Below, in pieces: positions 42,833 to 50,734 of a stretch of DNA of 64,000 bases. A program made the translations under genes and the position numbers. Under the pieces are notes generated by a model. It was not told where the DNA came from and ran no database searches. It saw nothing but the letters and a program-made list of their open reading frames with translations. Each line of letters opens with the position of its first letter. The stretch's first letter is position 1. This stretch comes from an uncultured Anaerolineales bacterium (GTDB lineage: Bacteria; Chloroflexota; Anaerolineae; Anaerolineales; UBA6663): contig CALFZO010000061.1 of assembly GCA_937952305.1 (NCBI GenBank), forward strand, positions 62,001 through 126,000, given 5' to 3'.

Positions 42833-43282
42833 TCACCCCACGGGGCTGTCGATGGCCAGGTTCATCCCCGCAAAGCGCTGGGCGTTCAACGCGGGGTCGT
42901 TGATCGTCTCCAGTTGGGCCGCCCAGGCCGCGCGGCTCCAGACTTCGATGTAATCGCCCACCCCGACGACCACACACTCATCGACCAGCTCCGCGTACTC
43001 GCGCAGGAAAGGCGGGATCAGAATGCGGCCTTGCTTATCGGGCTCGGCCTCGCTGGCGCTGGAGAAAGCCATCCGCAGCAGAGCGCGGTGAGTGGGATCC
43101 GTGGGGCTCAGGGCCCGCGTCCGCGTGCTCAGGTTGCGGAAAGCCTCGACCGTGTACAAAATCAGGTTTTTGTCGAAACCGCGGGTGACCACGGCTCCCT
43201 GCCCCAAGGAATCCCGAAATCTGGCTGGGATAGTCAGCCGCCCCTTGTCGTCGATCGCGTGGGCGTACTCGCCCATGAACAT
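42833..43282 (-). CDS. mraZ: Transcriptional regulator MraZ
   Basis: A 149-residue AbrB-like DNA-binding protein with two copies of the DxxxR motif: AIDDKGRLTIPARFRD near residue 9 and DKQGRILIPPFLREYA near residue 80. It heads the dcw cluster and in other bacteria represses it by binding GTGGG repeats; four such repeats stand upstream of this gene. A second ATG two codons later (43276) is a possible start. Confidence 0.97.
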   Translation of the reverse strand: MFMGEYAHAIDDKGRLTIPARFRDSLGQGAVVTRGFDKNLILYTVEAFRNLSTRTRALSPTDPTHRALLRMAFSSASEAEPDKQGRILIPPFLREYAELVDECVVVGVGDYIEVWSRAAWAAQLETINDPALNAQRFAGMNLAIDSPVG

Positions 43283-43308
43283 ACGTTCTGATTATCCCGT
43301 TAATAGAT

Positions 43309-43332
43309 GAACGCCGAGCTGGCTCGGCGTTC
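43309..43332 (-). other. Leader hairpin upstream of mraZ
   Basis: A 10-bp perfect stem (GAACGCCGAG at 43309-43318 with 43323-43332) with a 4-base loop in the mraZ 5' leader, 26 bases from the start codon. No T-run follows. It overlaps the fourth GTGG repeat by two bases of the repeat unit, so RNA folding and MraZ binding share the same DNA. Confidence 0.6.
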
Positions 43333-43371
43333 CACTTTTACCCACTTTCCCCCACAAGCTCCCACAGTATA
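43331..43371 (-). promoter_or_regulatory. mraZ promoter -10 and four-repeat MraZ operator
   Basis: On the minus strand TATACT (43366-43371) is followed at once by GTGGG at 43361-43365, 43351-43355 and 43341-43345, and by GTGGA at 43331-43335, each exactly 10 bp after the last. This is the arrangement of MraZ operators (GTGGG repeats, 10-bp period). Located over the start site, binding would repress. The -35 is weak (TTGCTT at 43388-43393, 16-bp spacer). Confidence 0.82.
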
Positions 43372-43471
43372 ACTTGATTCTTCTGACAAGCAATAGGAAT
43401 AGGAACTTTTAAGGAGACAAAGAGGCAGGCGTTGGGGTCGGCCAGGCAGCGCGCCGGGCCAAGGCAGCCGG

Positions 43472-43768
43472 CTACGGCAGAGGAGTTGTGGTGGGGATTG
43501 GCGTGGCGAGGCCCACGGCGATATCGCCCTGGCGCGGCGTCGGCGTGGGTTTCGGGGGCCAGGCCGGCCGGCCGCCGGTGGCTGGCGTTGGGCTCAGCTC
43601 AACCGCGGTGGGGCTGGCGTCCGGCGTCGCGCTGGGCTCCGGCGTCGCGGTCTCGACCGGCGTCGCGGTCATCGTCGGCGTCGGCGATGGGGTTTCGGTC
43701 GGAGTCGGCGTCTCGGTGGCCGTCTCCGTCGGCGTCGGCGACGGGGTCTCGGTGGGCAGCTCGGGAGC
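43472..43768 (-). pseudogene. Out-of-frame Pro/Thr-rich tail of the anti-sigma factor gene
   Basis: This frame encodes PELPTETPSPTPTETATE and about 80 more residues of the same Thr/Pro/Ser/Glu-rich type, ending at 43472. It continues the low-complexity tail of the upstream anti-sigma protein, which is in another frame. The switch occurs around 43754-43767, in a stretch with GGG runs. It is either a real frameshift or a base-calling error. It is not likely to be a separate gene. Confidence 0.6.
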
Positions 43769-44715
43769 GGCGTCGGCGTGCCGGTGTTGGTCGGCGTCGA
43801 GGTTGGCGTGGGCCACGGCGTGGACGAGGGCACCGCCGTCGCCGCAGGCAGCGGAGCGCTGAAGTGGATCGGCGTGGACGTAGGCGCCGCCGTCGCCGGG
43901 GCGGGCTGGGTCGGCGTATCGGGCGGCATCAGCGGCAGGTAAGTCGGGATCGGGATCTGGGCCAGCGCGATCGTTTTGCCAGTCTCGGAGGCCGCCACGG
44001 CTTGCGCAATGGCGGGGCGGGCCAGGGGCGCGCTGAACTGGATCTGGGCCAGTTGGCGGCTGGTGGAACTCAGCTCACGCTCCAGGCGTTCCGCCAGCGT
44101 GGTCCCCAGGATCGGGTCCGTCTCCATGACCAGACCGAGCCAGGCGTTGGTCTCCGCCACCTGGGCCTCAAAAGCCACGGTCGCCGCCGACAGATCATCG
44201 TAGCGGCCTTCGGCGGCCAGCGCCAGAAGTTCATGGGCGCGTGTCCGCGCGCGGTATATCTGCAGCCGGGTCTTGTCGGCTTCATCCGTGATCACCGCCA
44301 TCTGCAGATCCTCGATGGCGGTTTTGACCGGGTAGAGGGCATCGCCGGGCAAGGCCTCGCGCGAGAGGTCGGCCATGGCGTAGGTGCTGCTGAAGCCGCA
44401 GGTCACGACCAGGATGATCAGGGTGAGGGCATAGCGCAGCGACAACGGGGCCAGGCGCGCGGTCCGGGCGGCGGGACGGGCCGGTTGCGGGGCGCGATAG
44501 ATGGCTTGGGCGCGGGCCAGCGCGGCGGGCGGCGGCGCGTATACGTCGCGCCGGCGGAGCAAGTTGCGGAGTTGATGGAGGCGCCGGGCTGTGGCCCGGC
44601 AGTCAATACAGTCGGCGAGATGCGCGGTTACACGGCTGGCGCGAGCCGAATCCAGCTCGCCCAGCACGTACGCGACCAACTCATCGTAGGCGGGTAAATG
44701 GGCGTTGTCAGCCAC
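43669..44715 (-). CDS. Anti-sigma factor with DUF5667 domain, probably frameshifted near the C-terminus
   Basis: A membrane protein that probably holds the neighbouring ECF sigma factor inactive. Residues 1-50 contain a zinc-finger-like HLADCIDC (HxxxCxxC) of the anti-sigma ZAS type. One membrane helix lies near 95-113 (ALTLIILVVTCGFSSTYAM), followed by a DUF5667 segment starting REALPGDALYPVKTAIEDL. The outside tail is Pro/Thr-rich until about residue 316 and then becomes an Arg-rich run that is typical of a wrong frame; the Pro/Thr pattern resumes in another frame to 43472. A repaired protein would have about 413 residues. It follows the sigma gene by 84 bases. Confidence 0.8.
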   Translation of the reverse strand: MADNAHLPAYDELVAYVLGELDSARASRVTAHLADCIDCRATARRLHQLRNLLRRRDVYAPPPAALARAQAIYRAPQPARPAARTARLAPLSLRYALTLIILVVTCGFSSTYAMADLSREALPGDALYPVKTAIEDLQMAVITDEADKTRLQIYRARTRAHELLALAAEGRYDDLSAATVAFEAQVAETNAWLGLVMETDPILGTTLAERLERELSSTSRQLAQIQFSAPLARPAIAQAVAASETGKTIALAQIPIPTYLPLMPPDTPTQPAPATAAPTSTPIHFSAPLPAATAVPSSTPWPTPTSTPTNTGTPTPLPSCPPRPRRRRRRRRPPRRRLRPKPHRRRRR

Positions 44716-44799
44716 AGCGTCTTGTTGGGCCGGCGCCGTACCGGCAACGGGACTATACGCGAAACGCGCCTGTCTGACAACCCCGCGCCTCGCTGCCGG

Positions 44800-45456
44800 T
44801 CAGTCGCCGCCCCATTCCAGGCCCATCGACGTCAGGATCACCTCAAGCTTCTTGAGGGACCGCGCCCGCGTCGGCCCGATCGCGCCCAACGCCACCCCCA
44901 GGCGTTCGGCGACCTCTTCATAACTCGGAGTCACAACTTCAAAGAACAGCGCCTGCAACAGCGCCCGGCTGCGCGGGTCGAGGCGGGCCAGGGCGGCCCG
45001 CACCAGCGTCCGCTTCTCCCACAGCTCGACCTCGTCCGGCATCAGGGCGGCGGCGTCCAGGATCTCGTCCGCCAGCTCGGCGTACTCAGGTGTGCGCTTG
45101 AAGAAATGCAGGCACTCGCGATGCGTGATCTTGATCAGCCACGCGCACAGCGAGGTGTAGTTGCGGAGGGAACCCAGGCGCTGAAACGCCACCAGGAAGA
45201 CGTTCTGGAAGACGTCCTCCGCGTCCACCTCGGACAGGCCCAGGCGCCGGGGAATGGAGTAGACCATCGGGCCATAACGCTCGACCAGCTTCTGCCAGGC
45301 GGACTCGTCGCCGTCGAGGCAGGCCTGCACCAGCACGGCGTCCCGTTCGTAGCCGGGCTGCTCAGCGTCCGCGGCCTCGAGCGGGCTGCCACCCCATAGT
45401 TGGGGCCAGTGGGCGTCGCCGGCCTGAAAATCGAAAGCCTGGACACTGACGGACAC
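44800..45456 (-). CDS. ECF-type RNA polymerase sigma factor
   Basis: A 218-residue sigma-70 family factor with only regions 2 and 4. Region 2 is LVERYGPMVYSIPRRLGLSE with DAEDVFQNVFLVAFQRLGSL, and region 4 is LARLDPRSRALLQALFF with SYEEVAERLGVALGAIGPTRARSLKKL. The preceding N-terminal 35 residues are not conserved. It directs RNA polymerase to a stress or envelope regulon and is paired with the downstream anti-sigma factor. An AT-rich stretch at 45533-45551 upstream (with TATACT on the minus strand at 45543-45548) may be its promoter. Confidence 0.92.
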   Translation of the reverse strand: MSVSVQAFDFQAGDAHWPQLWGGSPLEAADAEQPGYERDAVLVQACLDGDESAWQKLVERYGPMVYSIPRRLGLSEVDAEDVFQNVFLVAFQRLGSLRNYTSLCAWLIKITHRECLHFFKRTPEYAELADEILDAAALMPDEVELWEKRTLVRAALARLDPRSRALLQALFFEVVTPSYEEVAERLGVALGAIGPTRARSLKKLEVILTSMGLEWGGD

Positions 45457-45625
45457 GGTTCGGCTGTCCTCTACGCCGAGGCCCGCCGGTGGGCCTGGTG
45501 CTCCAATGGGGTAATGTTAGGCGAATACGGCAGACTAATAACAGTATATTAACTTTGCGCCGGGGCCGCTCCCATAGCCCTTAGGTCCTACGACAAAGCG
45601 CCAGGAGCGCCCGCCACCATAACAA

Positions 45626-45657
45626 CGACGGCCGGACCCGCATTGGTCCGGCCGTCG
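45626..45657 (-). terminator. Terminator hairpin downstream of the SCP2 gene
   Basis: Thirteen perfect base pairs (CGACGGCCGGACC at 45626-45638 with 45645-45657) and a 6-base loop, 33 bases beyond the SCP2 stop, followed on the minus strand by TTGTTAT. Probably ends that transcript and insulates the sigma promoter. Confidence 0.7.
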
Positions 45658-45689
45658 CCTCGTGTCAGTGTTGCAGCCGGCAGGGGCGG

Positions 45690-46028
45690 TCAGGGAGCGC
45701 CGATGCCGAAAATGGCCTGCATCTTCATGGCCAGCGACACGTCGCCCTTGACCCGGATCTTGCCCTGCATGAACGCCTGCATGGCATTCAGCTCGCCGTT
45801 CATCAGGCCGAGGAAATCGGCGGCCGAGGCCGACAGGGTCATGCTGGGGTTGGGGGAGAGGCCGGGCTGGACCGTGCAGGCTTGGTCCCCGATGCTGAGG
45901 TAGTGCTGTCCGCCGCCGTCGCCATTCAGGTCGAACTGGATCACGGCTTTGAGGTCGCCGGCTTTCTCGGGCAGGAACCGGCTCGGGATCATATCGAAGA
46001 CTTCCTGGACGGACGTGGCACGCGGCAT
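45690..46028 (-). CDS. SCP2 sterol-binding-domain protein
   Basis: A 112-residue single SCP2 domain, a small lipid-binding fold. Marks are the N-terminal VQEVFDMIPSRFLPEKA, AVIQFDLNGDGGGQHYLSI, and the C-terminal LNAMQAFMQGKIRVKGDVSLAMKM, which is the conserved end of the family. The ATG at 46028 has an AGGGAG ribosome site; a longer frame upstream crosses the promoter of the divergent T-box operon. Bacterial members bind fatty acyl chains or act with other enzymes; a specific role is not evident. Confidence 0.9.
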   Translation of the reverse strand: MPRATSVQEVFDMIPSRFLPEKAGDLKAVIQFDLNGDGGGQHYLSIGDQACTVQPGLSPNPSMTLSASAADFLGLMNGELNAMQAFMQGKIRVKGDVSLAMKMQAIFGIGAP

Positions 46029-46140
46029 ACGAGACTCCCTTCGGGGATCACTGGGTGGCGGTTGAATGCCGCGATTGTAGCCAGGGGCGGCGGCGCTGTC
46101 AAAGCTGACCGGGCAACGGTGGCGGCGGCCGGACGGGCTG

Positions 46141-46149
46141 TGATATACT
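46141..46149 (+). promoter_or_regulatory. Extended -10 promoter of the T-box/valS operon
   Basis: TGATATACT combines a TG extension with the hexamer TATACT (46144-46149). No good -35 stands 17 bases upstream, as is normal for extended -10 promoters. Transcription would start near 46156, giving a leader of about 320 bases. Confidence 0.65.
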
Positions 46150-46156
46150 CGCGGCA

Positions 46157-46450
46157 ATTCAGAACCGGACGACGACCAAGAGGAGTAGGCGCGGCCGCCC
46201 AGCGGCCAGGCGCTGTCAGAGAGGGCGGGCCTCGCTGTGACCCCGCCTCAGCCGCCACCGCCGAAGGTCGCTTGCGAGTCCGCCGCAGACACCGCCGGGA
46301 GTGACCCGGCGGCCTAGAGCGGCGCGGGTCCGCCCGATAGCGCGGCCCAAGTGTCTGCCGCTGGCGCCTGCGCCGCGGCAGGAACTGAGGTGGTACCACG
46401 GAAGGCCGGGAGTCAGGTCCTTTCGCCCTCAGCGGCGAGAGGGCTTTTTT
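46157..46450 (+). ncRNA. T-box riboswitch, probably tRNA-Val specific
   Basis: The leader has the parts of a T-box. AGGAGTAG (46181-46188) fits the base of stem I; AGAGAG (46218-46223) followed by GCTGTGA fits the distal stem I loops; GAAG-GTC-G at 46263-46270 offers a GTC (Val) specifier codon at 46267-46269. The antiterminator element GAGGTGGTACCACGG (46387-46401) is a near-consensus T-box sequence. It is followed by an intrinsic terminator (GCCCTC at 46425-46430 with 46439-46444, then TTTTTT at 46445-46450). Uncharged tRNA would favour read-through into the operon that ends with valS. The specifier assignment is tentative. Confidence 0.85.
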
Positions 46451-46476
46451 ATTTCATGCCGAAGGAGCAGACCACC

Positions 46477-46914
46477 ATGACGCCTCAGACCATCACCGTT
46501 GGCTACGCGGACCTGGACAAGTTCGGCGCCTATGCCCGGAATGTCGGCTACGCCAAGGCGCTGCCGGTGCTGCAGGAGATCATGCAGGCCGCCTACGACC
46601 TGATCACCAAGAACGGCGGCCGTATCCACAATCACCTGGGCGACGGGGTGCTGTTCGTTTTCACCGACGGCAAGCAGGCCGTGACCGCCGCGAAGGCGCT
46701 GGGCGAGTACAAGAAGACGACCGAGCTGGTGGAGCTGCGCTTCCTGGTCTCGCTCGCCACCGGCGAGGTGTTCTCGTGCGAGATCGGCAGCGGCCCCAAC
46801 CGCCGGACCGAGATCTTCGGCGACACCGTCAAGAAAGCCTTTGAGCTGCACGAGAAATCCCGCACCGGCGCGCACGGCCTGGTGATGGACGAGACCACCA
46901 AGAAGCTGGGCTGA
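46477..46914 (+). CDS. Degenerate class III adenylate/guanylate cyclase-fold protein
   Basis: A 145-residue minimal cyclase homology domain. The metal Asp residues are kept (Asp12 in ADLDKF and Asp56 in HLGDGVLFVF), and GEVFSCEIGS plus FGDTVKKAFEL (114-124) follow the fold. The base-recognising Lys is Asn52, and the transition-state Asn and Arg are Lys119 and Glu123, so catalysis of cAMP or cGMP formation looks unlikely. It may bind a nucleotide or act as a sensor. The ATG at 46477 has GAAGGAG nine bases upstream and lies 27 bases after the T-box terminator, so it is the first gene under T-box control. Its link to valine or tRNA charging is unknown. Confidence 0.78.
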   Translation: MTPQTITVGYADLDKFGAYARNVGYAKALPVLQEIMQAAYDLITKNGGRIHNHLGDGVLFVFTDGKQAVTAAKALGEYKKTTELVELRFLVSLATGEVFSCEIGSGPNRRTEIFGDTVKKAFELHEKSRTGAHGLVMDETTKKLG

Positions 46915-46957
46915 GCGCGGCCCGAGCGGCTCACCGCCAGCCCCGGCGGAGGCACCC

Positions 46958-47896
46958 ATGACTCTGCATACGCTTGAGCCGGAGCGGCGCACGCTGCACG
47001 GCCACTTCTCCCGCGCCCTGCCGCCGGCGCTGACCATCGACCCCGGCGACAGCGTGATCCTGCGCACCCTGGACTCCGGCTGGGGTCTGGAGCCCCATCA
47101 TCGCGATGGTTCGCCGCGGCGCCGCTTTGGGCCGCTCCAGCCCGATCAGGACACCGGCCATGCGCTGTGCGGGCCGATCGCCATCCGGGGGGCCGAGCCG
47201 GGGATGACGCTGGCCGTCCACATCGACGAGATCCGCGCGGGGACCTTCGGCGCCACCTTCGTCGGCGCCTGGGAGCATCCGGTCAACCAGCGCCTTGGCC
47301 TGGCGGACCGCGAGCTCGCCCTCCTGTGGGACCTCGATCCGGAGCGGCTGACCGGGCGCAACCAGTTCGGGCACATCCTGGCCCTGCGGCCGTTCCTGGG
47401 GGTGATGGGCCTGCCGCCGGCCGAGCCGGGCCGCCACAGCACGATCCCGCCGCGCGCCACCGGCGGCAACCTGGACTGCAAGGAACTGGTGGCCGGCAGC
47501 ACCCTCTACCTGCCTATCGCCGTGCCGGGCGCGCTGTTCTCGGCCGGCGACGGCCACGCCGTCCAGGGCGATGGCGAGGTCTGCGTCACCGCCATCGAGT
47601 GCCCGCTGGAGCGGGTGCGCCTGACGTTTGAGCTGCGGCCCGACCTGCGCCTGAAAGCGCCGCGCGCGCATACGCCGGCCGGCTGGCTGACCTTTGGCCT
47701 GCACGCGGACCTGAACGAGGCCGCCTACCTGGCGCTGGAAGGCATGCTGGACCTGTTGGCCGAGCTGCACGGCCTGGAACGGGTCCAGGCGCTGGCCCTG
47801 GCCAGCCTGGTTGTGGATTTGCGCATCACCCAGATCGTCAACGAAGTGCGCGGCGTGCACGCGGTTCTGCCGCCCGGCGCTTTGCAGATTCAGTGA
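46958..47896 (+). CDS. Acetamidase/formamidase-family protein
   Basis: A 312-residue member of the FmdA/AmdA family, which hydrolyses short aliphatic amides such as formamide or acetamide to the acid and ammonia. The N-terminal part HGHFSRALPPALTIDPGDSV, GPIAIRGAEPGMTLAVHID, and GGNLDCKELVAGSTLYLPIAV, followed by SAGDGHAVQGDGEV, are the conserved core. Family members are cytoplasmic and bind a metal. It follows the cyclase-fold gene by 43 bases and precedes valS by 25, so the three form one operon behind a T-box. Why an amidase should respond to tRNA charging is not clear. Confidence 0.87.
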   Translation: MTLHTLEPERRTLHGHFSRALPPALTIDPGDSVILRTLDSGWGLEPHHRDGSPRRRFGPLQPDQDTGHALCGPIAIRGAEPGMTLAVHIDEIRAGTFGATFVGAWEHPVNQRLGLADRELALLWDLDPERLTGRNQFGHILALRPFLGVMGLPPAEPGRHSTIPPRATGGNLDCKELVAGSTLYLPIAVPGALFSAGDGHAVQGDGEVCVTAIECPLERVRLTFELRPDLRLKAPRAHTPAGWLTFGLHADLNEAAYLALEGMLDLLAELHGLERVQALALASLVVDLRITQIVNEVRGVHAVLPPGALQIQ

Positions 47897-47921
47897 CTCA
47901 GCGGAATTGAGTGGAGAGACG

Positions 47922-50627
47922 ATGTCGACCGATTTCCCCAAGACCTACGATTTCGACGCCACCGAGCGTGACCTGTACAGCTGGTGGGAGCAGAACGGCT
48001 GGTTCCGGCCGGCCAACGACCCCAACGAGCCCGGCCATGATCCGAGCCGCAAGCCGTTCGTCATCTCCATCCCCCCGCCCAACGTCACCGGCGAGCTGCA
48101 CTTGGGCCACGCCATGTTCGTGTCGGTGGAGGATCTGATGATCCGCTACCACCGGATGCGGGGCGAGCCGACGCTGTGGGTGCCGGGCTCCGACCACGCC
48201 GGCATCGCCACCCAGCTCCAGGTGGAGAAGGACCTGCTGCGCACCGAGGAAGTGACGCGCGAGGAGCTGGGCCGCGAGGCCTTCCTGGAGCGCTGCTGGG
48301 CCTGGAAGAAGAAGTACGGCAGCATCATCTACGACCAGCTCCGCCGGCTGGGCGCCTCCTGCGATTGGAGCCGCGAGCGCTTCACGCTGGACGACGGGTT
48401 GAGCCGGGCCGTGCGCGAGGCCTTCGTGAGCCTGTATCGGCGCGGCCTCATCTATCGCGGCCCGCGCCTGATCAATTGGAGCCCGGGCCTGAAGACGGCC
48501 GTCAGCGACCTGGAGGTGGAGTACAGCGAGGAGCCCGGCTCCCTGTACTACTTCAAGTACCGCCTGGCACCCGGCGCCGGCCAGGAGACGACCGACTTCA
48601 TCCCGGTGGCGACCACGCGCCCGGAGACCATCCTGGGCGACACCGCCGTGGCCGTGCACCCGGACGACCCGCGCTATCAGAAGTTCATCGGCCGGCAGGC
48701 CCTGGTGCCGATCCTGGACCGGCCCATCCCGGTCATCGCCGACGAAGCCGTGGACCGCGAGTTCGGCACGGGCGCGCTCAAGATCACGCCGGGCCATGAC
48801 TTCGCCGACTACGAAATCGGCGCGCGCCACGGCCTGCCGATCATCTCGGTGCTGGACCGCGCGGCCAAGATCACGGCCGCCGGCGGCTCCTACCAGGGCC
48901 TGGACCGCTTCGAATGCCGCCAGCAGCTGTGGGCCGACATGCGCGTGGCCGACCTGGTGATCAAGGAAGAGCCCTACCAGCGCAACACGCCCCGCTCCCA
49001 GCGCGGCGGCGAGATCGTGGAGCCGATGGTCTCGACGCAGTGGTTCGTGACCATCCGGCCGCTGGCCGAGGCCGCCACGGCGGCGGTGCGCGACGGCCGC
49101 ATCCGCATCATCCCCGCGCACTTCGAAAAGGTCTACTTCAACTGGCTGGACCCGGAGCGCATCAAGGACTGGTGCATCAGCCGCCAGCTCTGGTGGGGCC
49201 ACCGCATCCCGGTCTGGTACCGGCTCGGCCCGGACGGCCGCCCCACCGACGAGCAGTTCTGCGCCCACACCGAGGCCGAGGCCTACGCGCAGGCCCGCGC
49301 CCAGCACGGTCCGGACGTGCGCCTGGAGCAGGACCCGGACGTGCTGGACACCTGGTTCTCGTCCGGCCTGTGGCCGTTCTCCACGCTCGGCTGGCCGGAC
49401 GACACGCCCGACCTGCGCTACTTCTACCCGACCAGCGTGATGGAGACCGGCTACGACATCCTGTTCTTCTGGGTGGCGCGCATGATCATGTCCGGCCTGG
49501 AATATACGGGCCGGGCGCCGTTCCACACCGTCTACCTGCACGGCCTGGTGCGCGACGAGCACGGCCGCAAGATGTCTAAGACCCTGGGCAACGTGATCGA
49601 CCCGCGCCAGGTGATGGACGAGTACGGCACCGACGCTCTGCGCTTCACGCTGCTCACCAGCGGCACGCCCGGCAACGACCTCAACCTGAGCCTGAGCCGC
49701 GTGGAGGCCAACCGCAACTTCGCCAACAAGATCTGGAACATCACGCGCTTCATCGTCACCAACCTGCCGGACGGCTTCCGGCGCGCGGACCCGCAGCCGC
49801 AGACGCTGGCGGACCGCTGGATCCTGGCGCGCCTGGGCCAGGTGGCCGCCGATTGCACGCGCCTGATGGATGATTACGAGTTCGGCCAGGCCGGGACGCT
49901 GGCCTATGACTTCTTGTGGGGAGACTTCGCCGACTGGTACGTCGAGATCGCCAAGATCACGCTGCAGGGTGAGGCCGCCGCCGCCAAGGACGGCGTCCGC
50001 AACCTGCTCGTGTACGTGCTGGACCAGACCCTGCGCCTGCTGCACCCGTTCGTGCCCTACATCACCGAAGCGGTCTGGCAGAAACTGCCCCGCGCCGCGG
50101 ACGAAGCGCCGGCCCTGATCGTGGCCGCCTGGCCCACGGCCGGCGCCGTGGACGCGGCCGCCCTGGATGACTTTGAGCACGTGCGCGCCCTGGTGCGCGG
50201 GATCCGCAATGTGCGCGCGGAGAAGAAGGTGGAGCCGCGCAAGCGCATCCCGGCGACGATCGTGCTCGGCCCGCAGACGGGCTGGCTGGCCGAGCAGCGG
50301 GCGCTGTTCATGTCCCTGGCCGGCCTGGATGGGGCCCGCTTGGTGATCACGGCCGAGGCCGAGGCGCCTCGGAACGCGTTGACCCTGGTGGAGGGCGCCA
50401 CCCAGGTCTTCCTGCCGCTGGAGGGCCTGGTGGACTTAGGGGTCGAGCGCGCCCGCCTGGAGAAAGAACTGGCCGATCTCGAAAAACAGATCGCCAAGAG
50501 CGAGAACTTGCTGGCCTCGGACTTCACGACCAAGGCGCCGCCGGCCGTGGTGGCCAAGGAGCGCGCCAAGCTCGCCCAGGCGCAGGAAAGCCGCGCCAAA
50601 CTGCAGTCGCGCCTCGGCGAACTGTAG
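47922..50627 (+). CDS. valS: Valyl-tRNA synthetase
   Basis: A 901-residue class I aminoacyl-tRNA synthetase. The HIGH motif is in PPPNVTGELHLGHAM, the editing (CP1) domain contains ATTRPETILGDTAVAVHP, and KMSKS appears as GRKMSKTLGN. WWGHRIPVWY is the usual anchor strand. The C-terminal 65 residues are a coiled-coil arm (VERARLEKELADLEKQI) that contacts the tRNA. The ATG at 47922 fits the family N-terminus; the longer frame overlaps the amidase. Expression should respond to uncharged tRNA-Val through the upstream T-box. Confidence 0.97.
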   Translation: MSTDFPKTYDFDATERDLYSWWEQNGWFRPANDPNEPGHDPSRKPFVISIPPPNVTGELHLGHAMFVSVEDLMIRYHRMRGEPTLWVPGSDHAGIATQLQVEKDLLRTEEVTREELGREAFLERCWAWKKKYGSIIYDQLRRLGASCDWSRERFTLDDGLSRAVREAFVSLYRRGLIYRGPRLINWSPGLKTAVSDLEVEYSEEPGSLYYFKYRLAPGAGQETTDFIPVATTRPETILGDTAVAVHPDDPRYQKFIGRQALVPILDRPIPVIADEAVDREFGTGALKITPGHDFADYEIGARHGLPIISVLDRAAKITAAGGSYQGLDRFECRQQLWADMRVADLVIKEEPYQRNTPRSQRGGEIVEPMVSTQWFVTIRPLAEAATAAVRDGRIRIIPAHFEKVYFNWLDPERIKDWCISRQLWWGHRIPVWYRLGPDGRPTDEQFCAHTEAEAYAQARAQHGPDVRLEQDPDVLDTWFSSGLWPFSTLGWPDDTPDLRYFYPTSVMETGYDILFFWVARMIMSGLEYTGRAPFHTVYLHGLVRDEHGRKMSKTLGNVIDPRQVMDEYGTDALRFTLLTSGTPGNDLNLSLSRVEANRNFANKIWNITRFIVTNLPDGFRRADPQPQTLADRWILARLGQVAADCTRLMDDYEFGQAGTLAYDFLWGDFADWYVEIAKITLQGEAAAAKDGVRNLLVYVLDQTLRLLHPFVPYITEAVWQKLPRAADEAPALIVAAWPTAGAVDAAALDDFEHVRALVRGIRNVRAEKKVEPRKRIPATIVLGPQTGWLAEQRALFMSLAGLDGARLVITAEAEAPRNALTLVEGATQVFLPLEGLVDLGVERARLEKELADLEKQIAKSENLLASDFTTKAPPAVVAKERAKLAQAQESRAKLQSRLGEL

Positions 50628-50646
50628 CCCAGAGCCAGGAGACCAC

Positions 50647-50680
50647 AACGGCTCTGACGCGTTGGCGTCAGAGCCGTTTT
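50647..50680 (+). terminator. Intrinsic terminator of the valS operon
   Basis: A 14-bp perfect stem (AACGGCTCTGACGC at 50647-50660 with 50665-50678), loop GTTG, followed by TT and then AGTTTTG. It starts 19 bases beyond the valS stop. Confidence 0.88.
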
Positions 50681-50734
50681 AGTTTTGCCGGAACTGATCG
50701 GCGGCCATGCAGCCGGCCGCCAACAGCGAGGGGA

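Noticed and set aside
47898..50180. 760-codon minus-strand open frame opposite valS
   Set aside because: valS is unmistakable on the plus strand; the antisense product is low-complexity.
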